A stretch of 64,000 bases of DNA. Source: Paraburkholderia lycopersici (GTDB lineage: Bacteria > Pseudomonadota > Gammaproteobacteria > Burkholderiales > Burkholderiaceae). The stretch covers positions 124,001-188,000 of the forward strand of contig NZ_FMYQ01000002.1 of NCBI RefSeq assembly GCF_900096975.1. The letters run 5' to 3'. Position 1 is the first letter of the stretch. Every line of letters begins with the position of its first letter. This document shows, one piece after another, positions 26,880 to 37,100 of this stretch. A model generated the notes under the pieces. That model was given only the letters and a program-made list of their open reading frames with translations, did no database searches and was not told the origin of the DNA. The position numbers and the translations under genes were made by a program.

Positions 26880-27734
26880 ATGCTGAATTATCCCGCCGCT
26901 TACCAGTCCACGAAAGGCTCCGCGCTCGAGGTAAACGAGCCCTTCTACCGTCACATCGCCGAGGAGCGCGACCAGCGCGAACTGATCGAATCGATCGTCG
27001 TGCCGATACGCTCGGGGCAGGCCTGGAGCGTGCCTGCCGGGCACGTGTTCCGCATCGTGACAATAGAAGGGCCGCAGGTGGCCGACCTCAATCTCTGGAA
27101 CCGGCACGATCCGCGCGAACGCATGTGGGCCTCACGCACGCGCCAGTTGCAGCAGGCGCACGTGAGCACGCTCGACCGCCTGTGGTCCACGCTGCCCTTC
27201 CTGCGCCCGATGGTCACGATCACGGACGACAGCCTGGCCGGCTACGGCGTCGATGAGCACGGCGGGCGTGTCCACGATCTGCTTGGCACGCGCTGCGACC
27301 CCTACGTCAACCGCATGCTGACCGGAGAGGACTTCCACTTTCACTGCCACTCGAATCTCACGCGCGCCATCGCGCCCTATGGACTCACCGAATACGACGT
27401 GCACGACGTGCTCAACGTGTTTCAGTGCACCGGCCTGAATCTGGAGGACAAGTACTTCATGAAGGCCTGCCCGGCGAAGAAAGGCGACTACCTCGAATTC
27501 TTCGCGGAGATCGACCTGTTGTGCGCACTCTCGACCTGCCCCGGCGGAGATCTTTCGCTGCCGATGTGGGGTCCGGATGCGCGCGACCCTCTCGATGTAT
27601 GCCGCCCGCTCGGCGTCGAAATCTACCGGCTCGCGCCCGCGTTGCTCGCGGGTTGGTCGCCGCCGCCCGTCGCCGAATATCGCGGCTTGCACGGCATGAC
27701 ATTACCGCAGCCCGACTGGAAGTATGGCTGCTGA
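26880..27734 (+). CDS. DUF1989 (urea carboxylase-associated) family protein
   Basis: A 284-residue protein of the DUF1989 family, found near urea carboxylase and allophanate hydrolase genes, though none is present here. Family features are the GQAWSVPAGHVFRIVTIEGPQVADLN block, the FHFHCHSNL histidine cluster, NVFQCTGL and CPAKKGDYLEFFAEIDLLCALSTCPGGD, summarised here by key residues only: conserved His, Cys and Asp that suggest metal binding. An AAGGAG site lies 9 bases before the ATG at 26880; this supports it over an upstream in-frame start. Its biochemical role is not established. Confidence 0.8.
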   Translation: MLNYPAAYQSTKGSALEVNEPFYRHIAEERDQRELIESIVVPIRSGQAWSVPAGHVFRIVTIEGPQVADLNLWNRHDPRERMWASRTRQLQQAHVSTLDRLWSTLPFLRPMVTITDDSLAGYGVDEHGGRVHDLLGTRCDPYVNRMLTGEDFHFHCHSNLTRAIAPYGLTEYDVHDVLNVFQCTGLNLEDKYFMKACPAKKGDYLEFFAEIDLLCALSTCPGGDLSLPMWGPDARDPLDVCRPLGVEIYRLAPALLAGWSPPPVAEYRGLHGMTLPQPDWKYGC

Positions 27735-27806
27735 AGCGCACGCCCGAAACCGCATGATCGCTGCGCCGGCAAGGACCGGGGCCGACTGGTTGCGATGCGC
27801 AAAAAG

Positions 27807-27851
27807 CCGTCGGGCCATGCGCCCACATCATGTGTTCGCATGGCCCGACGG
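27807..27851. terminator. Bidirectional terminator, 15-bp perfect stem
   Basis: Arms CCGTCGGGCCATGCG (27807-27821) and CGCATGGCCCGACGG (27837-27851) are perfectly complementary, flanked by AAAAAG on the left and TTT on the right. It lies between the convergent DUF1989 and PRC-barrel genes. Confidence 0.85.
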
Positions 27852-27869
27852 TTTGCTGCACTCGAATGC

Positions 27870-28307
27870 TTACTGCTGCTTTACGACCTTCTTCGGCTTC
27901 GGCGGCGACTCCACTTTTGCGTACTGGAACGCGGGGGTCGCCTTCAGCGCTTCCTTGGTCGCGCCGGGCAAATAGAGATTGCCCTGATGCACGTCGAGCG
28001 AAGCGATCGGCACCGCGACGTCGTGCGAGCCGACGCCGAGGAAACCGCCCGCCGCAACGATTGCCGCTGAAACAGAGCCGTCCGGCGCCACGATCAGATC
28101 GCGCACCGTGCCGATTTTCACGTTGTCGTCGTTGTAGACGGGCTTGCCGAGCACGCTCTTCTTCACGCTCCAGCCTTCGAGCAGCGCCTGCGACTGCTCG
28201 ACCGAAACGCTCAAGGGCTGTGCGCCCGCGATCTGGGCATTTGCGCTCGCGCTGGCTACCACGGCGCCGAATGCGGCCACGGCCAACATCGTCTTGCGGA
28301 AAGACAT
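27870..28307 (-). CDS. Secreted PRC-barrel domain protein
   Basis: A 145-residue exported protein. Residues 1-24 form a Sec signal peptide (KTMLAVAAFGAVVASASANA). A PRC-barrel follows: SVLGKPVYNDDNVKIGTVRDLIV and GVGSHDVAVPIASLDV. The tail is lysine/proline-rich. PRC barrels bind RNA or protein partners in several systems, while exported versions in proteobacteria are of unknown function. It stands alone between a terminator and a gene-poor gap. Confidence 0.85.
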   Translation of the reverse strand: MSFRKTMLAVAAFGAVVASASANAQIAGAQPLSVSVEQSQALLEGWSVKKSVLGKPVYNDDNVKIGTVRDLIVAPDGSVSAAIVAAGGFLGVGSHDVAVPIASLDVHQGNLYLPGATKEALKATPAFQYAKVESPPKPKKVVKQQ

Positions 28308-28612
28308 TTTGCTTTACTCCTATATTCTGGTGTGGTTTCGCCGCACAAATTACTGCGTGTCTGCAGGCGCAACGCCATGGTAGCGGGTATGGCGACGGCG
28401 TGCGTTCAAGGTGCTTGCAAGGTATGCAGCAAAGCCCACCAGCGCGAGAATCCGGCGGATCGCCGTGGCGCAGTGCTATCCGAAATCGACCGAGCCGGTC
28501 GGCAAGATCGTCGTGGCGCTCTGATTCTTCGAGCCATGGGCGGCCAGGGTCAACGTCCGCTCGCCCGCAAGCACATCGGCCGCACGTGCACGAACGAAGA
28601 AAGAGCGGAAAC
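28308..28612. other. Intergenic stretch without a supported gene
   Basis: About 305 bp between the PRC-barrel gene and the Fur-family gene, both on the minus strand. It should contain the PRC-barrel promoter. The small open frames lack ribosome sites and recognisable content. Confidence 0.5.
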
Positions 28613-29035
28613 TCACGCGGCTGGAGCGCATTGGGCGCAAAGCCCGAAAATGACGAGGCTGGAACGCGTATAGCGAAAGTGCTTCGCCGCCGCGATGGCG
28701 GCATGCTGCTCCTGCAAAGCGGGCTCGTCGATGTCATGCACACTCTTGCAGTTCTCGCAAACGAGATGCGCATGCGGCACGCCACGGCCCAGTTCGTACA
28801 CCACGCGCGTTTCGCCTACCCACGTGCTCGCGAGCACGGCCGCTTCCACCAACTGCGCGAGCGCGCGATACACACTCGCAAGGCTGCACTGCTCCGCGTC
28901 CTTCGCAATCCGGCGGAACACCTGGTCGGCGGTCATATGCTCATGGGGTGCATCATGAAACACGTTCAGCACGGCCACGCGGCTGGACGTGGGGCGCAGG
29001 CGCGCTCTCTTCAGATCGGAGTAGACCGTTCTCAT
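28613..29035 (-). CDS. Fur-family metalloregulator
   Basis: A 140-residue Fur-superfamily repressor. The N-terminal winged helix includes RPTSSRVAVLNVF and SLASVYRALAQLVEAAV. The dimerisation domain has HAHLVCENC and a C-terminal CAQC, giving the two CxxC pairs that bind structural zinc. It is shorter than classical Fur and could be Fur-, Zur- or PerR-like; the visible metal ligands do not decide this. It is monocistronic as seen here. Confidence 0.85.
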   Translation of the reverse strand: MRTVYSDLKRARLRPTSSRVAVLNVFHDAPHEHMTADQVFRRIAKDAEQCSLASVYRALAQLVEAAVLASTWVGETRVVYELGRGVPHAHLVCENCKSVHDIDEPALQEQHAAIAAAKHFRYTRSSLVIFGLCAQCAPAA

Positions 29036-29312
29036 TCGTGGAAAAACACATCGGCAAAGCGGACAGTTTCCCCGACGGTTGCTTAAGGCTTCCTTATGAC
29101 TACACTATGGACGGCACCGCGGCCGGCCTCGGCACGCAAAACGATGCAAAGCGCCCGAGCGCGGCACAAAAACCGTTGCCGCTCAACGGGCGGCACGTGC
29201 GGGACAATCCGGGGATGCTACAGGGCACGCCGCCTTACAGATTGAAAAAAACACACGACTGGCGGATATTGGGCAAAAGTGACTTAGTCCGATCTAGAGA
29301 TAAGGACTTCTG

Positions 29313-29525
29313 ATGAAGCAGGACGCGTTCTCGTCGCGCGATGTGGTCGTTGCCGAAGGCTCGTCGGCGGCGCGGCTCGTGGCACCGGCGCTCGTCGAAC
29401 GCTACACCGTCGAGCTGATCCGGCCAAGTCCAGGCGTTCGAACGCCGGCAATCTCCGTCGCGATGCGCAAGGACACCGAGAACCGCCGTGCCTCTCGGGC
29501 GGTGCGCGATTTGAGGCTGGCATGA
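29313..29525 (+). CDS. Small protein coupled to the pyruvyl-transferase gene
   Basis: A 70-residue open frame with AAGGA six bases before its ATG and a stop that overlaps the next ATG in an ATGA arrangement, the usual mark of translational coupling. The protein is basic at its C-terminus and matches no family I recognise. It may be a leader peptide, a small partner, or the remnant of a longer gene. Confidence 0.4.
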   Translation: MKQDAFSSRDVVVAEGSSAARLVAPALVERYTVELIRPSPGVRTPAISVAMRKDTENRRASRAVRDLRLA

Positions 29526-30724
29526 CGCACACGCCCACCGTACTCTTCGGCGCGTTCGACCGGCACAATTTCGGCGACCTGTTGATCGCACAGGTGGCCG
29601 CGCGCATGTTGCCGCGCCGCGAGCTGCTCTTCGCCGGACTTGCCTCCAGAGATCCGCACGGCGACGGCGGACCGGTCACCGTCGCGCTCGCGCGTATCGT
29701 CGCGTTTGCGCGCGGCCGCGCCGTGAACGTGATTCACGCGGGCGGCGAAGTGTTGACCTGCGACGCGTGGGAAGCCGCCGTCATGCTCGCCCCGCCGCGG
29801 CGTGCGCAGGCACTCATTGCGGCAGAAAGCGAATGGCTGCGCGACAAGCGCATATGGGCGCGCGAGCAACTCGGCGTTGCCTCGCTCGCGCCCTATGTAC
29901 TCTCGAAATCCGCGCTGCCCGGCGTACGCGTGAAGCACCTCGCGTTCAACGCCGTGGGCGGCGTCGATCTCGACGCACGCGATCCGCAATTGTGCGCCGA
30001 CGTGCTGGCTGCCTTGCAATCCGCAGACACGGTAAGCGTGCGCGATCGGCAAACGCAGGCGCGGCTGGCAGAACGAGGCATCGACGCCCGCCTGATACCG
30101 GACCCCGCCGCGATGACCGCCGCCTTGTTCGGCGCGAACATACGCCGCCACGCCATGAACGCCGCGCTACGCGAGGTGACGGAAACGTTCCCCCACGGCT
30201 ACGCAGCAGTGCAGTTCAGCGCCGACTTCGGCGACGATGCGACGCTCGACGTGCTGGCCACCCAGCTTGAACGCGTCACGCAGAGGCACGGCATGGGCCT
30301 CGTGCTGTTTCGTGCGGGCGCCGCGCCCTGGCACGACGACCTTGGCGTGTACGAGCGGCTAGCGGCGCGCCTGAGTGCGAAAGCGGTTCGTGTGTTCGTT
30401 TCGCTGAACGTATGGGACATCTGCGCACTGATCGCACGGAGCCGCATATTCTGCGGCAGCAGCCTGCACGGACGCATCGTGGCGATGGCTTATGGGCTTC
30501 CACGCGTCAACTTCAGGCATCCTGATCATTCCGCTTCCTCGGGAAAACACGCGGCTTACGCGGCAACGTGGGATGCGGAGGGTGTCGCCGGCACGGTGCC
30601 TCTGGCGGGCCTTTTCGGTGCCGTTGTCGGCGCGTTGGCCGCCCGGCGCGAGCCGCTGCGCAATATCGCAGCCACACTCGCGCGACAGTATCGCAGCGAA
30701 TTCGAAACCTTGGCTATGCGTTGA
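29522..30724 (+). CDS. Polysaccharide pyruvyl transferase family protein
   Basis: A 400-residue protein of the polysaccharide pyruvyl transferase (CsaB/WcaK-like) family. Features are the N-terminal TPTVLFGAFDRHNFGDLLIA block, the central 'VSVRD' strand, and the C-terminal SRIFCGSSLHGRIVAMAYGLP motif typical of the family. Such enzymes move pyruvate from phosphoenolpyruvate to a sugar of a surface polysaccharide, but no polysaccharide operon surrounds it. The start is set by overlap with the preceding small frame. Confidence 0.82.
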   Translation: MTHTPTVLFGAFDRHNFGDLLIAQVAARMLPRRELLFAGLASRDPHGDGGPVTVALARIVAFARGRAVNVIHAGGEVLTCDAWEAAVMLAPPRRAQALIAAESEWLRDKRIWAREQLGVASLAPYVLSKSALPGVRVKHLAFNAVGGVDLDARDPQLCADVLAALQSADTVSVRDRQTQARLAERGIDARLIPDPAAMTAALFGANIRRHAMNAALREVTETFPHGYAAVQFSADFGDDATLDVLATQLERVTQRHGMGLVLFRAGAAPWHDDLGVYERLAARLSAKAVRVFVSLNVWDICALIARSRIFCGSSLHGRIVAMAYGLPRVNFRHPDHSASSGKHAAYAATWDAEGVAGTVPLAGLFGAVVGALAARREPLRNIAATLARQYRSEFETLAMR

Positions 30725-31015
30725 AAAAGCACGACATGCCCCATCTCGCGCCTGCCCGGCTTCGGAGCCCCCGGCCGGATACACGCCTCCGACGCGAGCG
30801 CCGTCTGAATGGCTGCCAGGAGCGTCGCCTGAAAAACGTTGCCACAAGCACAACGCATTTGGGTTTCAACCAGGTGTCTCCCCGTCGCGGCATCAATAAA
30901 GTGCGTGCTATGACCTGTATCGGCATCGGCATACGTCGCGCGCACTACGCATGCCATTTCATCGATGCACGCGCAACTTGTCCCCTACACGCTTTCAAAA
31001 TGTAAAGAGGTCGCG

Positions 31016-32413
31016 ATGTCTATTGAAAAGTCGGCGGAAATTGCCGCCCGCCTCGACCGGCTGCCGCCATCACGCACGGTCTGGTCGATGGTAATTCTGC
31101 TTTCGCTCGGCGGAGTATTCGAGTTCTACGACCTGTTTTTCACCGGCTATGTCGCGCCCGGCATGGTGCATTCGGGGCTCTTCACGCCGGAGTCGCTCGG
31201 CTTCTTTTCGGCGCTCGGGCCGCTCAAGGTAGCCGGCTTCGGCACCTTCGTGTTCTCGACGTTCGCCGGCCTGTGGGTCGGCGCGCTCGCGTTCGGTCAG
31301 GTGGCCGACCGCTTCGGGCGGCGCATCATCTTCACCTGGTCGCTGATCTGGTACATCGTCTGCACGGCCATCATGGCATTCCAGACCAGCGGGCAGACTC
31401 TCAATATCTGGCGCTTCGTCGCTGGAATCGGCATCGGCATCGAGCTCGTGACCATCGACACATATATCTCCGAGCTGATTCCGGGCTGCGAGCGCGGGCG
31501 CGCCTATGCGGTCAACCAGTTCATCACGTTCAGCGTCGTGCCCGTGGTCGCGTTTCTCGCTTATATACTCAAGGATACGCATCCTGTCGGCCTCGACTAC
31601 TGGCGCGTGGTGATCCTCATCGGCTCGATCGGCGCGATCGTGGTGTGGTTCCTGCGCCGTAGCATTCCGGAGAGCCCGCGCTGGCTCGCGCGCAACGGGC
31701 GCGTGGACGAAGCGGAACGAATCGTGGCCGATATCGAGCGCCGCGTAGCCGCTGAAACGGGCACGCCCTTGCCGCCGCTCGGCCCGCTCGCGCTGGAAAA
31801 AGGCGGGCGCGGGTCGCTTGGCGAAGTGCTGCGTCCGCCTTATTTGCGGCGCACGGTCATTCTGTCGATTTTCAACATGGCGCAGGTCATCGGCTTTTAC
31901 GGCTTCGCCGCATGGGTGCCGACGCTGCTGATCGCCCGCGGCGTTCACATCACACAGAGTCTCGCCTACGCCTTCGTGATTGCGATCGCCAATCCGTTCG
32001 GGCCGCTGCTCGGCGTCTGGTTCGCGGACAAAGTCGAACGCAAGACGCAGATCGTCGGCGGCCTGCTGATCATGGCCATCGTCATCACGCTATTCGCGCA
32101 GGCTTCGCAGCCATGGCTCCTGATCGCGCTGGGCGTGCTCTTCACGCTTGCTTCCAACGTGATGTCGTATGCCTATCACGGCTATCAGGCCGAACTCTAT
32201 CCCACGCGCGTCCGGGCGCGGGCAGTGGGATTCGTGTATTCGTGGAGCCGCATTGCCGCCGCGTTTGCGGGGCTCGCGATCGGCATCCTGCTACATCATT
32301 ACGGTGTGCCTGGCGTTGCGGTATTCATCGGCGCCTCGATGCTCGTGGGCATCGTGATGATCCTGCTCGGACCTGTCACGCGCGGGCTGCCGCTCGAGAC
32401 CATCAGCCATTGA
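31016..32413 (+). CDS. MFS transporter, metabolite:H+ symporter type
   Basis: A 465-residue membrane protein with twelve predicted transmembrane helices. Major-facilitator signatures are GQVADRFGRR between helices 2 and 3, the central RSIPESPRWLARNGR loop typical of the sugar/metabolite porter group, and ELYPTRVRARAVG in the second half. It probably imports an organic acid or sugar with protons. The ATG at 31016 follows AAGAGG; an upstream in-frame start is not needed. The substrate is unknown. Confidence 0.88.
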   Translation: MSIEKSAEIAARLDRLPPSRTVWSMVILLSLGGVFEFYDLFFTGYVAPGMVHSGLFTPESLGFFSALGPLKVAGFGTFVFSTFAGLWVGALAFGQVADRFGRRIIFTWSLIWYIVCTAIMAFQTSGQTLNIWRFVAGIGIGIELVTIDTYISELIPGCERGRAYAVNQFITFSVVPVVAFLAYILKDTHPVGLDYWRVVILIGSIGAIVVWFLRRSIPESPRWLARNGRVDEAERIVADIERRVAAETGTPLPPLGPLALEKGGRGSLGEVLRPPYLRRTVILSIFNMAQVIGFYGFAAWVPTLLIARGVHITQSLAYAFVIAIANPFGPLLGVWFADKVERKTQIVGGLLIMAIVITLFAQASQPWLLIALGVLFTLASNVMSYAYHGYQAELYPTRVRARAVGFVYSWSRIAAAFAGLAIGILLHHYGVPGVAVFIGASMLVGIVMILLGPVTRGLPLETISH

Positions 32414-32435
32414 GCGCGGGCGTGCGGCGCGACCG

Positions 32436-33233
32436 TCAGAACAGCACGTGTGACTTGACAATCATCTGTGCTGCCGCGGCCAGCACGCACACGAGCACGA
32501 CAACACGAAACGCAAGCGGATGCAGGTTGTCGCGCAGCGGGCGAATGAGCAGCATGCCCACAATCGCGGGTACGCTCGCGGCCCCCGAAATCGCGAGGTC
32601 GATGAGGTTGGCGTGCGCGCCGTGGCTGAACGTCGTGATGAGCGTGACGACCGACACGACGAGTATGATCGCGATCTGCTTGGTAAAGGCGCGGCCCGTC
32701 GCGCCCGATGCAATCAGATACATGGCGAGCAACGGCCCGGGCACCGCGGCGATGCTTTCCATGAGCGCCGCGCCGAAGCCGAGCGCGAAGCCCACGGGCC
32801 TCGCGAGTGCCGGCGAGAGCGTGAAGCGCGGAGAAACGAGCAGCAGCACAGCCGCCACGATCAACGCCACGCCCGAAGCCGCCTGGGCGTGATGCGGCTC
32901 CAGCGCGAGCAGCACCGACACTCCGAGCACGTTGCCAATTACCGTGCCGATTAACGGCGCGGCGATATTGCGCAAGGTAGGCAGCATTTCGCCGCCTTCC
33001 AGCGCTTGCGGAATATTGCCGAGAATGATCGGCATGGAGAGCAGCAGCACCGCTTCCTTGACCGGCAGGAAATGCGTAACGATAGGCATCGCCACAAGCG
33101 GCACGCCGATGCCGGTCACGCCCTTCACCATGCCGCCCAATACGAGCGCAAGCGCAATGCCGAATAGTTGAAGCGCGTCGAGCGACTGTAAATGGGGCGC
33201 GAGAAGGCCCGAGGAAAGGGAGAGGCCGGACAT
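32436..33233 (-). CDS. TauE/SafE (TSUP) family permease
   Basis: A 265-residue membrane protein with about eight hydrophobic segments and the TSUP opening GGMVKGVTGIGVPLVAMP. Members export sulfite or sulfoacetate or transport other anions across the inner membrane. It converges with the MFS gene. The sulfur link is tempting given the left-hand island but is 20 kb away and unproven. Confidence 0.87.
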   Translation of the reverse strand: MSGLSLSSGLLAPHLQSLDALQLFGIALALVLGGMVKGVTGIGVPLVAMPIVTHFLPVKEAVLLLSMPIILGNIPQALEGGEMLPTLRNIAAPLIGTVIGNVLGVSVLLALEPHHAQAASGVALIVAAVLLLVSPRFTLSPALARPVGFALGFGAALMESIAAVPGPLLAMYLIASGATGRAFTKQIAIILVVSVVTLITTFSHGAHANLIDLAISGAASVPAIVGMLLIRPLRDNLHPLAFRVVVLVCVLAAAAQMIVKSHVLF

Positions 33234-33285
33234 CGTAGGGAAATAGGGAAATGGGCGCGAGTATTTTCGCGCCGCGCATGTAAAA

Positions 33286-33319
33286 GTGGCCGCGGGCGTC
33301 TAAGCGCCGGCGCGGCCAC
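33286..33319 (-). terminator. Terminator after the H-NS gene
   Basis: Arms GTGGCCGCG (33286-33294) and CGCGGCCAC (33311-33319) pair perfectly, followed on the minus strand by TTTTA. It lies just downstream of the H-NS stop. Confidence 0.65.
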
Positions 33320-33353
33320 CTGTTCGCGAGTAATGCCCGCTTAAACGATTCTT

Positions 33354-33896
33354 TTAAGCAGGTGCTGCGGCTTGTGGCTGCTTTGCGGCGACGTTTCGAC
33401 CAGCCGATCTGCGTGCCGCTTTTTTTGCGGGCGCGGCTTTCTTCGCGGGCGCTGCCTTCGCCCGCTTCGTTGCGGCCTTGTTCACCGCTGCCGAATTGGC
33501 GCGCGTTTTCCGTGCCGCCTTCGCTGCGACCTTGCGGCCTGCGGTTTTAGCACCTGCCGAACCATTCGCCGCGCTGCCGTCGACCAGGAATTTCGAACGG
33601 TCTTTCACGTCGCGAATCCAGGCCGGCGCACGGCCGCGGCCGGTCCACGTCGCGCCCGTTTTCGGGTCGGCGTATTTCGCTACAACCGCGCGCTTCGTTG
33701 CGGTCCTGGCACCCGCGCCCGGCTTGCGGCCACGTTTCTTGCCGATAAAGCGCTCGATGTCGGCCAGGCTCAGACCATGCCTTGCCATCAGATCGCGAAT
33801 TTTCGTGAGTCCGACCGACGTCTGTTTTTCCACGATCGATTCGGCCTGCTTTTGCAGCTTTGCGATCTTCGATTGAATTGCATCCAGAGTGACCAT
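33354..33896 (-). CDS. H-NS family nucleoid protein with basic tail
   Basis: A 180-residue H-NS/BpH3-type protein. The N-terminal coiled coil (first ~50 residues) mediates oligomerisation. The DNA-binding motif is GATWTGRGRAPAWIRD (about residues 80-97), the family's AT-hook-like element. The last 70 residues are a lysine/alanine/arginine-rich tail resembling histone H1 or the AAKP repeats of Burkholderiales HU proteins. It probably silences AT-rich horizontally acquired DNA. AAGGAG precedes the ATG. Confidence 0.9.
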   Translation of the reverse strand: MVTLDAIQSKIAKLQKQAESIVEKQTSVGLTKIRDLMARHGLSLADIERFIGKKRGRKPGAGARTATKRAVVAKYADPKTGATWTGRGRAPAWIRDVKDRSKFLVDGSAANGSAGAKTAGRKVAAKAARKTRANSAAVNKAATKRAKAAPAKKAAPAKKAARRSAGRNVAAKQPQAAAPA

Positions 33897-34140
33897 TCAA
33901 ATCTCCTTATTCACGGTTTTTTACGGACGCCCTTCAAACATCGTTGGGAGATCGAAATGCGATCTCGTCCGTGCGGGCGTCGCGAAAGATAGGGCAATTA
34001 TGAAGTCAAATCACACACGCTGGCAATTTTAAACGATTGAATTGCGCTGAAAAGTACGTTTGCGGACCAAAAGGTGGATTGCAGTCCAAACATCGCCTTC
34101 AAATTTACATTACGCAACATTCGCACCGGACATTTCCGCA

Positions 34141-37100
34141 CTATGCCGGTGCCTGCGCGCGCTGCAATTCGACGACATTGACCTGTGTGCCAAATACCTC
34201 GCGAATCAGCGGCAAAAGGTGATCGTGGTGCGTGAGAAACAAGACCTGGGTTTTCACGGAGAGGTCACGTAACGCGAAGAAACCGGCCCTGGCGCGTTCG
34301 TCGTCGAAATTGATGAACAGGTCGTCGGCGACGAATGGCAACGCCGCCTTGCTCGCCAGTTGCAATTCGAGCGCCGCGATGCGCAGCGCGAGAAAAAGCT
34401 GGTCGCGCGTGCCTTCGCTCAGTCCGCTCACTTCCACCGTTTTTCCGTTGCCGCGACGCGCATGCAACGCGGGCGGATTGCGCTCCGTATCGACCACGAG
34501 GCGCGCAAATTCGCCAAGCGTAAGTCCACTGAATATTTCTCCCGCGCGACGCAGCATCGGCCCCTGCTTCTGGTCGCGATAGCGGTCCGTTGCCCATTTG
34601 AGCAGGCGGCTTGCGGTCGCGGCTTCGAGATACTGTTCCGCGGCTTCGCCCATTGCGCTCAGCGCTTCCTGGCGCTTCGCCTCCGCAAGCGCCGCGTTGG
34701 CCTGGCCGTTAACCGCGTCGAACGACTGGGCGGCGCTGACCTGTTGCTGCAATTTTTCGCTCAGCGCTCGGCCGTGCGCCTCGAGTTGCTGCTTCACGGT
34801 TTCGAGCAGTGCCGGCACCTCGGTAATAGGCTGCTCCGCGATTTCCGCCGCGATGGCTTCCTGCGAAAGGCCGTCGCCTTCGCGCACGAGCGTGTCGCGC
34901 GCCGCCGAAATCGCGTTCGACAACGCGCGGCGCGCATCGGAGCGCTCGGCAAGCGGCAACGCCGCATCGATGTCATTCACGCCCGCAAGCTTCAGGATGG
35001 GTTCGATGCGCGCCTGCGCGCCCGCCACTGCGGCAACCGCATCCGCCACGCGCGTACGCGCGACCTGCAAGTCGGCCTCGGCCTGGGCGAACGATTTCGC
35101 CGTTTCGCGTGCGCGAGCAAGCCGCTCCGTGAGTTGGCGTGCCACGTCGATCCCGTCGCTCGACGCGAGGTATTCGGGTGCCAGCGCCTCGGCGAGGCGC
35201 CGCGCGTCAGCTTCGAGCGCCTGCAATTGCGCGTGGATCGCACGCATGCGATTGCGCGGCGCTTCGGCGTCCGCGAACGCAGCCGCAATGGAATTGGCCA
35301 GTTCCACGGCACCTTCCGCCGCCGCGAGCGTTGCGGCGCGCGCGCCGAGATTCGCTTGCGCGAGCGCATCGCGCCACTGCGTCTGCCACTTTTCGTAGGC
35401 CTCCTGCTCAATCGCCAACCTGGATTGAGCGGATTCGTGCGCGCGTTCGGCGTCGCGCAATTGCGACTGCAAACTTTCGCGTTGCACGGCGCTTTTCTGC
35501 GCCGACAGCTCGAAGTTTTCGGCCGCGCCGATCAGCGTCATCAATACGTCGCCTTCATTTGCACTGGAAACCGCACGCAATGCTTCGAGCAGCGCCGCGT
35601 GCGCGGCGGTGCGTGCGGCACGGCGCTCGTCGAGCTCGCCCGCGCGCCGGTCGCGCTCGCTCTGCGCCGCAAGCACGGCTTCGCGACCCGCGAGCCACGC
35701 GCCCATGTCCGCGAAAGGCATGCCTGGCAACTGCGCGGCGTTGGCGGTGTGCGTCCATGCCGCCTGAAAATTTTCGCGCTCCTGCTCACGCTCGTTCAGC
35801 GCGGCAAGCTTGCGCCGAGCGTTCGCCCGCGCCGCTTCGAGTTGCTGACGCAGGTTCTGCAATGTGGCCGCGGCCTGCGAGGTGCCGAGTTGCGCGTCGA
35901 CTAGCTCGTCGGCAAGGCGGATCGCATCGTCGACGAGGGGCGCACCGTCCGCGAGGCTCACGCGCGCCTGCTTGACTTCATCCCACGCGCTATCGCGGCG
36001 CGTACGCGCTGCCTGAACCTGTGCGGTAGTGACGACTTTGTTGCCCTGCGTGAAATGCCTTTCCTGCAGTTCGAGGCGCCCGGCTTCCTCTTGCGCCGCG
36101 GCGGCCGCTTCGCGCGCCGCGGTCAACGCGCTTGCGCATGCGTTCTCTTCTTTTTGAAGCGCGGCAAGGCGCGTCGCGGAAGGCACGTCGAGCGCGCGCA
36201 ACACGTGCACCGGCTTGCGCCATTGCCCTAGCTGTTCGAGCTTTTCTTCGAGCGCGCGTTGCGCGTCCGCAAGTTCGCGTTCCAGCGCGCTTTCCTTCGC
36301 CGCGCTGTTACGGAACTCGCGCGCATTGTCGAGCGCCCCATGCAGAGCATGCGGCACCTCGATGCCGGGCAAGCGCGTCAACTCGTCCCGCAGTTGGGCG
36401 AGCCGGCGCGCCTGTTCGTCGCGCGCTTCGCGTGCGCTCGTCAGCGCCTGCTCGCGCACGCCGTGATCGCGCAGCAGATTCGTCACGGTCTTTAGTGCCA
36501 GCGCGCCGGGCAGCGCCGCGCGCAATTCCGTCTCCTCTGTGGGCCAGCCTAGCTGGGCGGCCGCCGCAAACGCCGCGTCGAGATGACTCCGGATCTCCGT
36601 TTCCCGCACCAGCAGTTCGCGCGGATGATTGATGCACTCCCCACGCAAATCAGCGAGCACGTCGATTTCGGCGGCGAGCGCGAGCGCCGCGCAATCAGGC
36701 TCGATCGCATCGCGTGATGCTTCCCTGGCGGCAAGATCGGCTTGGCGCGCTTCCTGCACCTTGCGCTCGGCGGCGATGTCGGCTTGCGCCTTCAGCAGAT
36801 CGGCATATGCGGTGGGCGGCAAATCGACGACATCGCCAAGCGCGGCCAGTGCGTTTTGCTTGAACGACAGCTCCTCGAGATACGGCGCCAGCCGACGCAC
36901 CCGCTCCAGCTTCGAGCGTTGCGATTCGAGACCCCGCTGTTCGGCACGCAGGCGCGCGATCGCCTGCTCGACCGATTCGAGCGCTTCCTTTTTTTCGACC
37001 CAGTCGCGCGTGCGCACTTGCGCCGCCTTGAGTTCGGCCGTCGCCTCCGTGAACGCGGTTTCTGCTTGTGCATACGCACTACCGCTGCGCCGGGGCGCCC

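Noticed and set aside
30556..30957. A 133-codon minus-strand frame between the pyruvyl-transferase and MFS genes
   Set aside because: The first half looks faintly protein-like, but it has no ribosome site, overlaps the 3' end of a real gene by 170 bp and matches no family.
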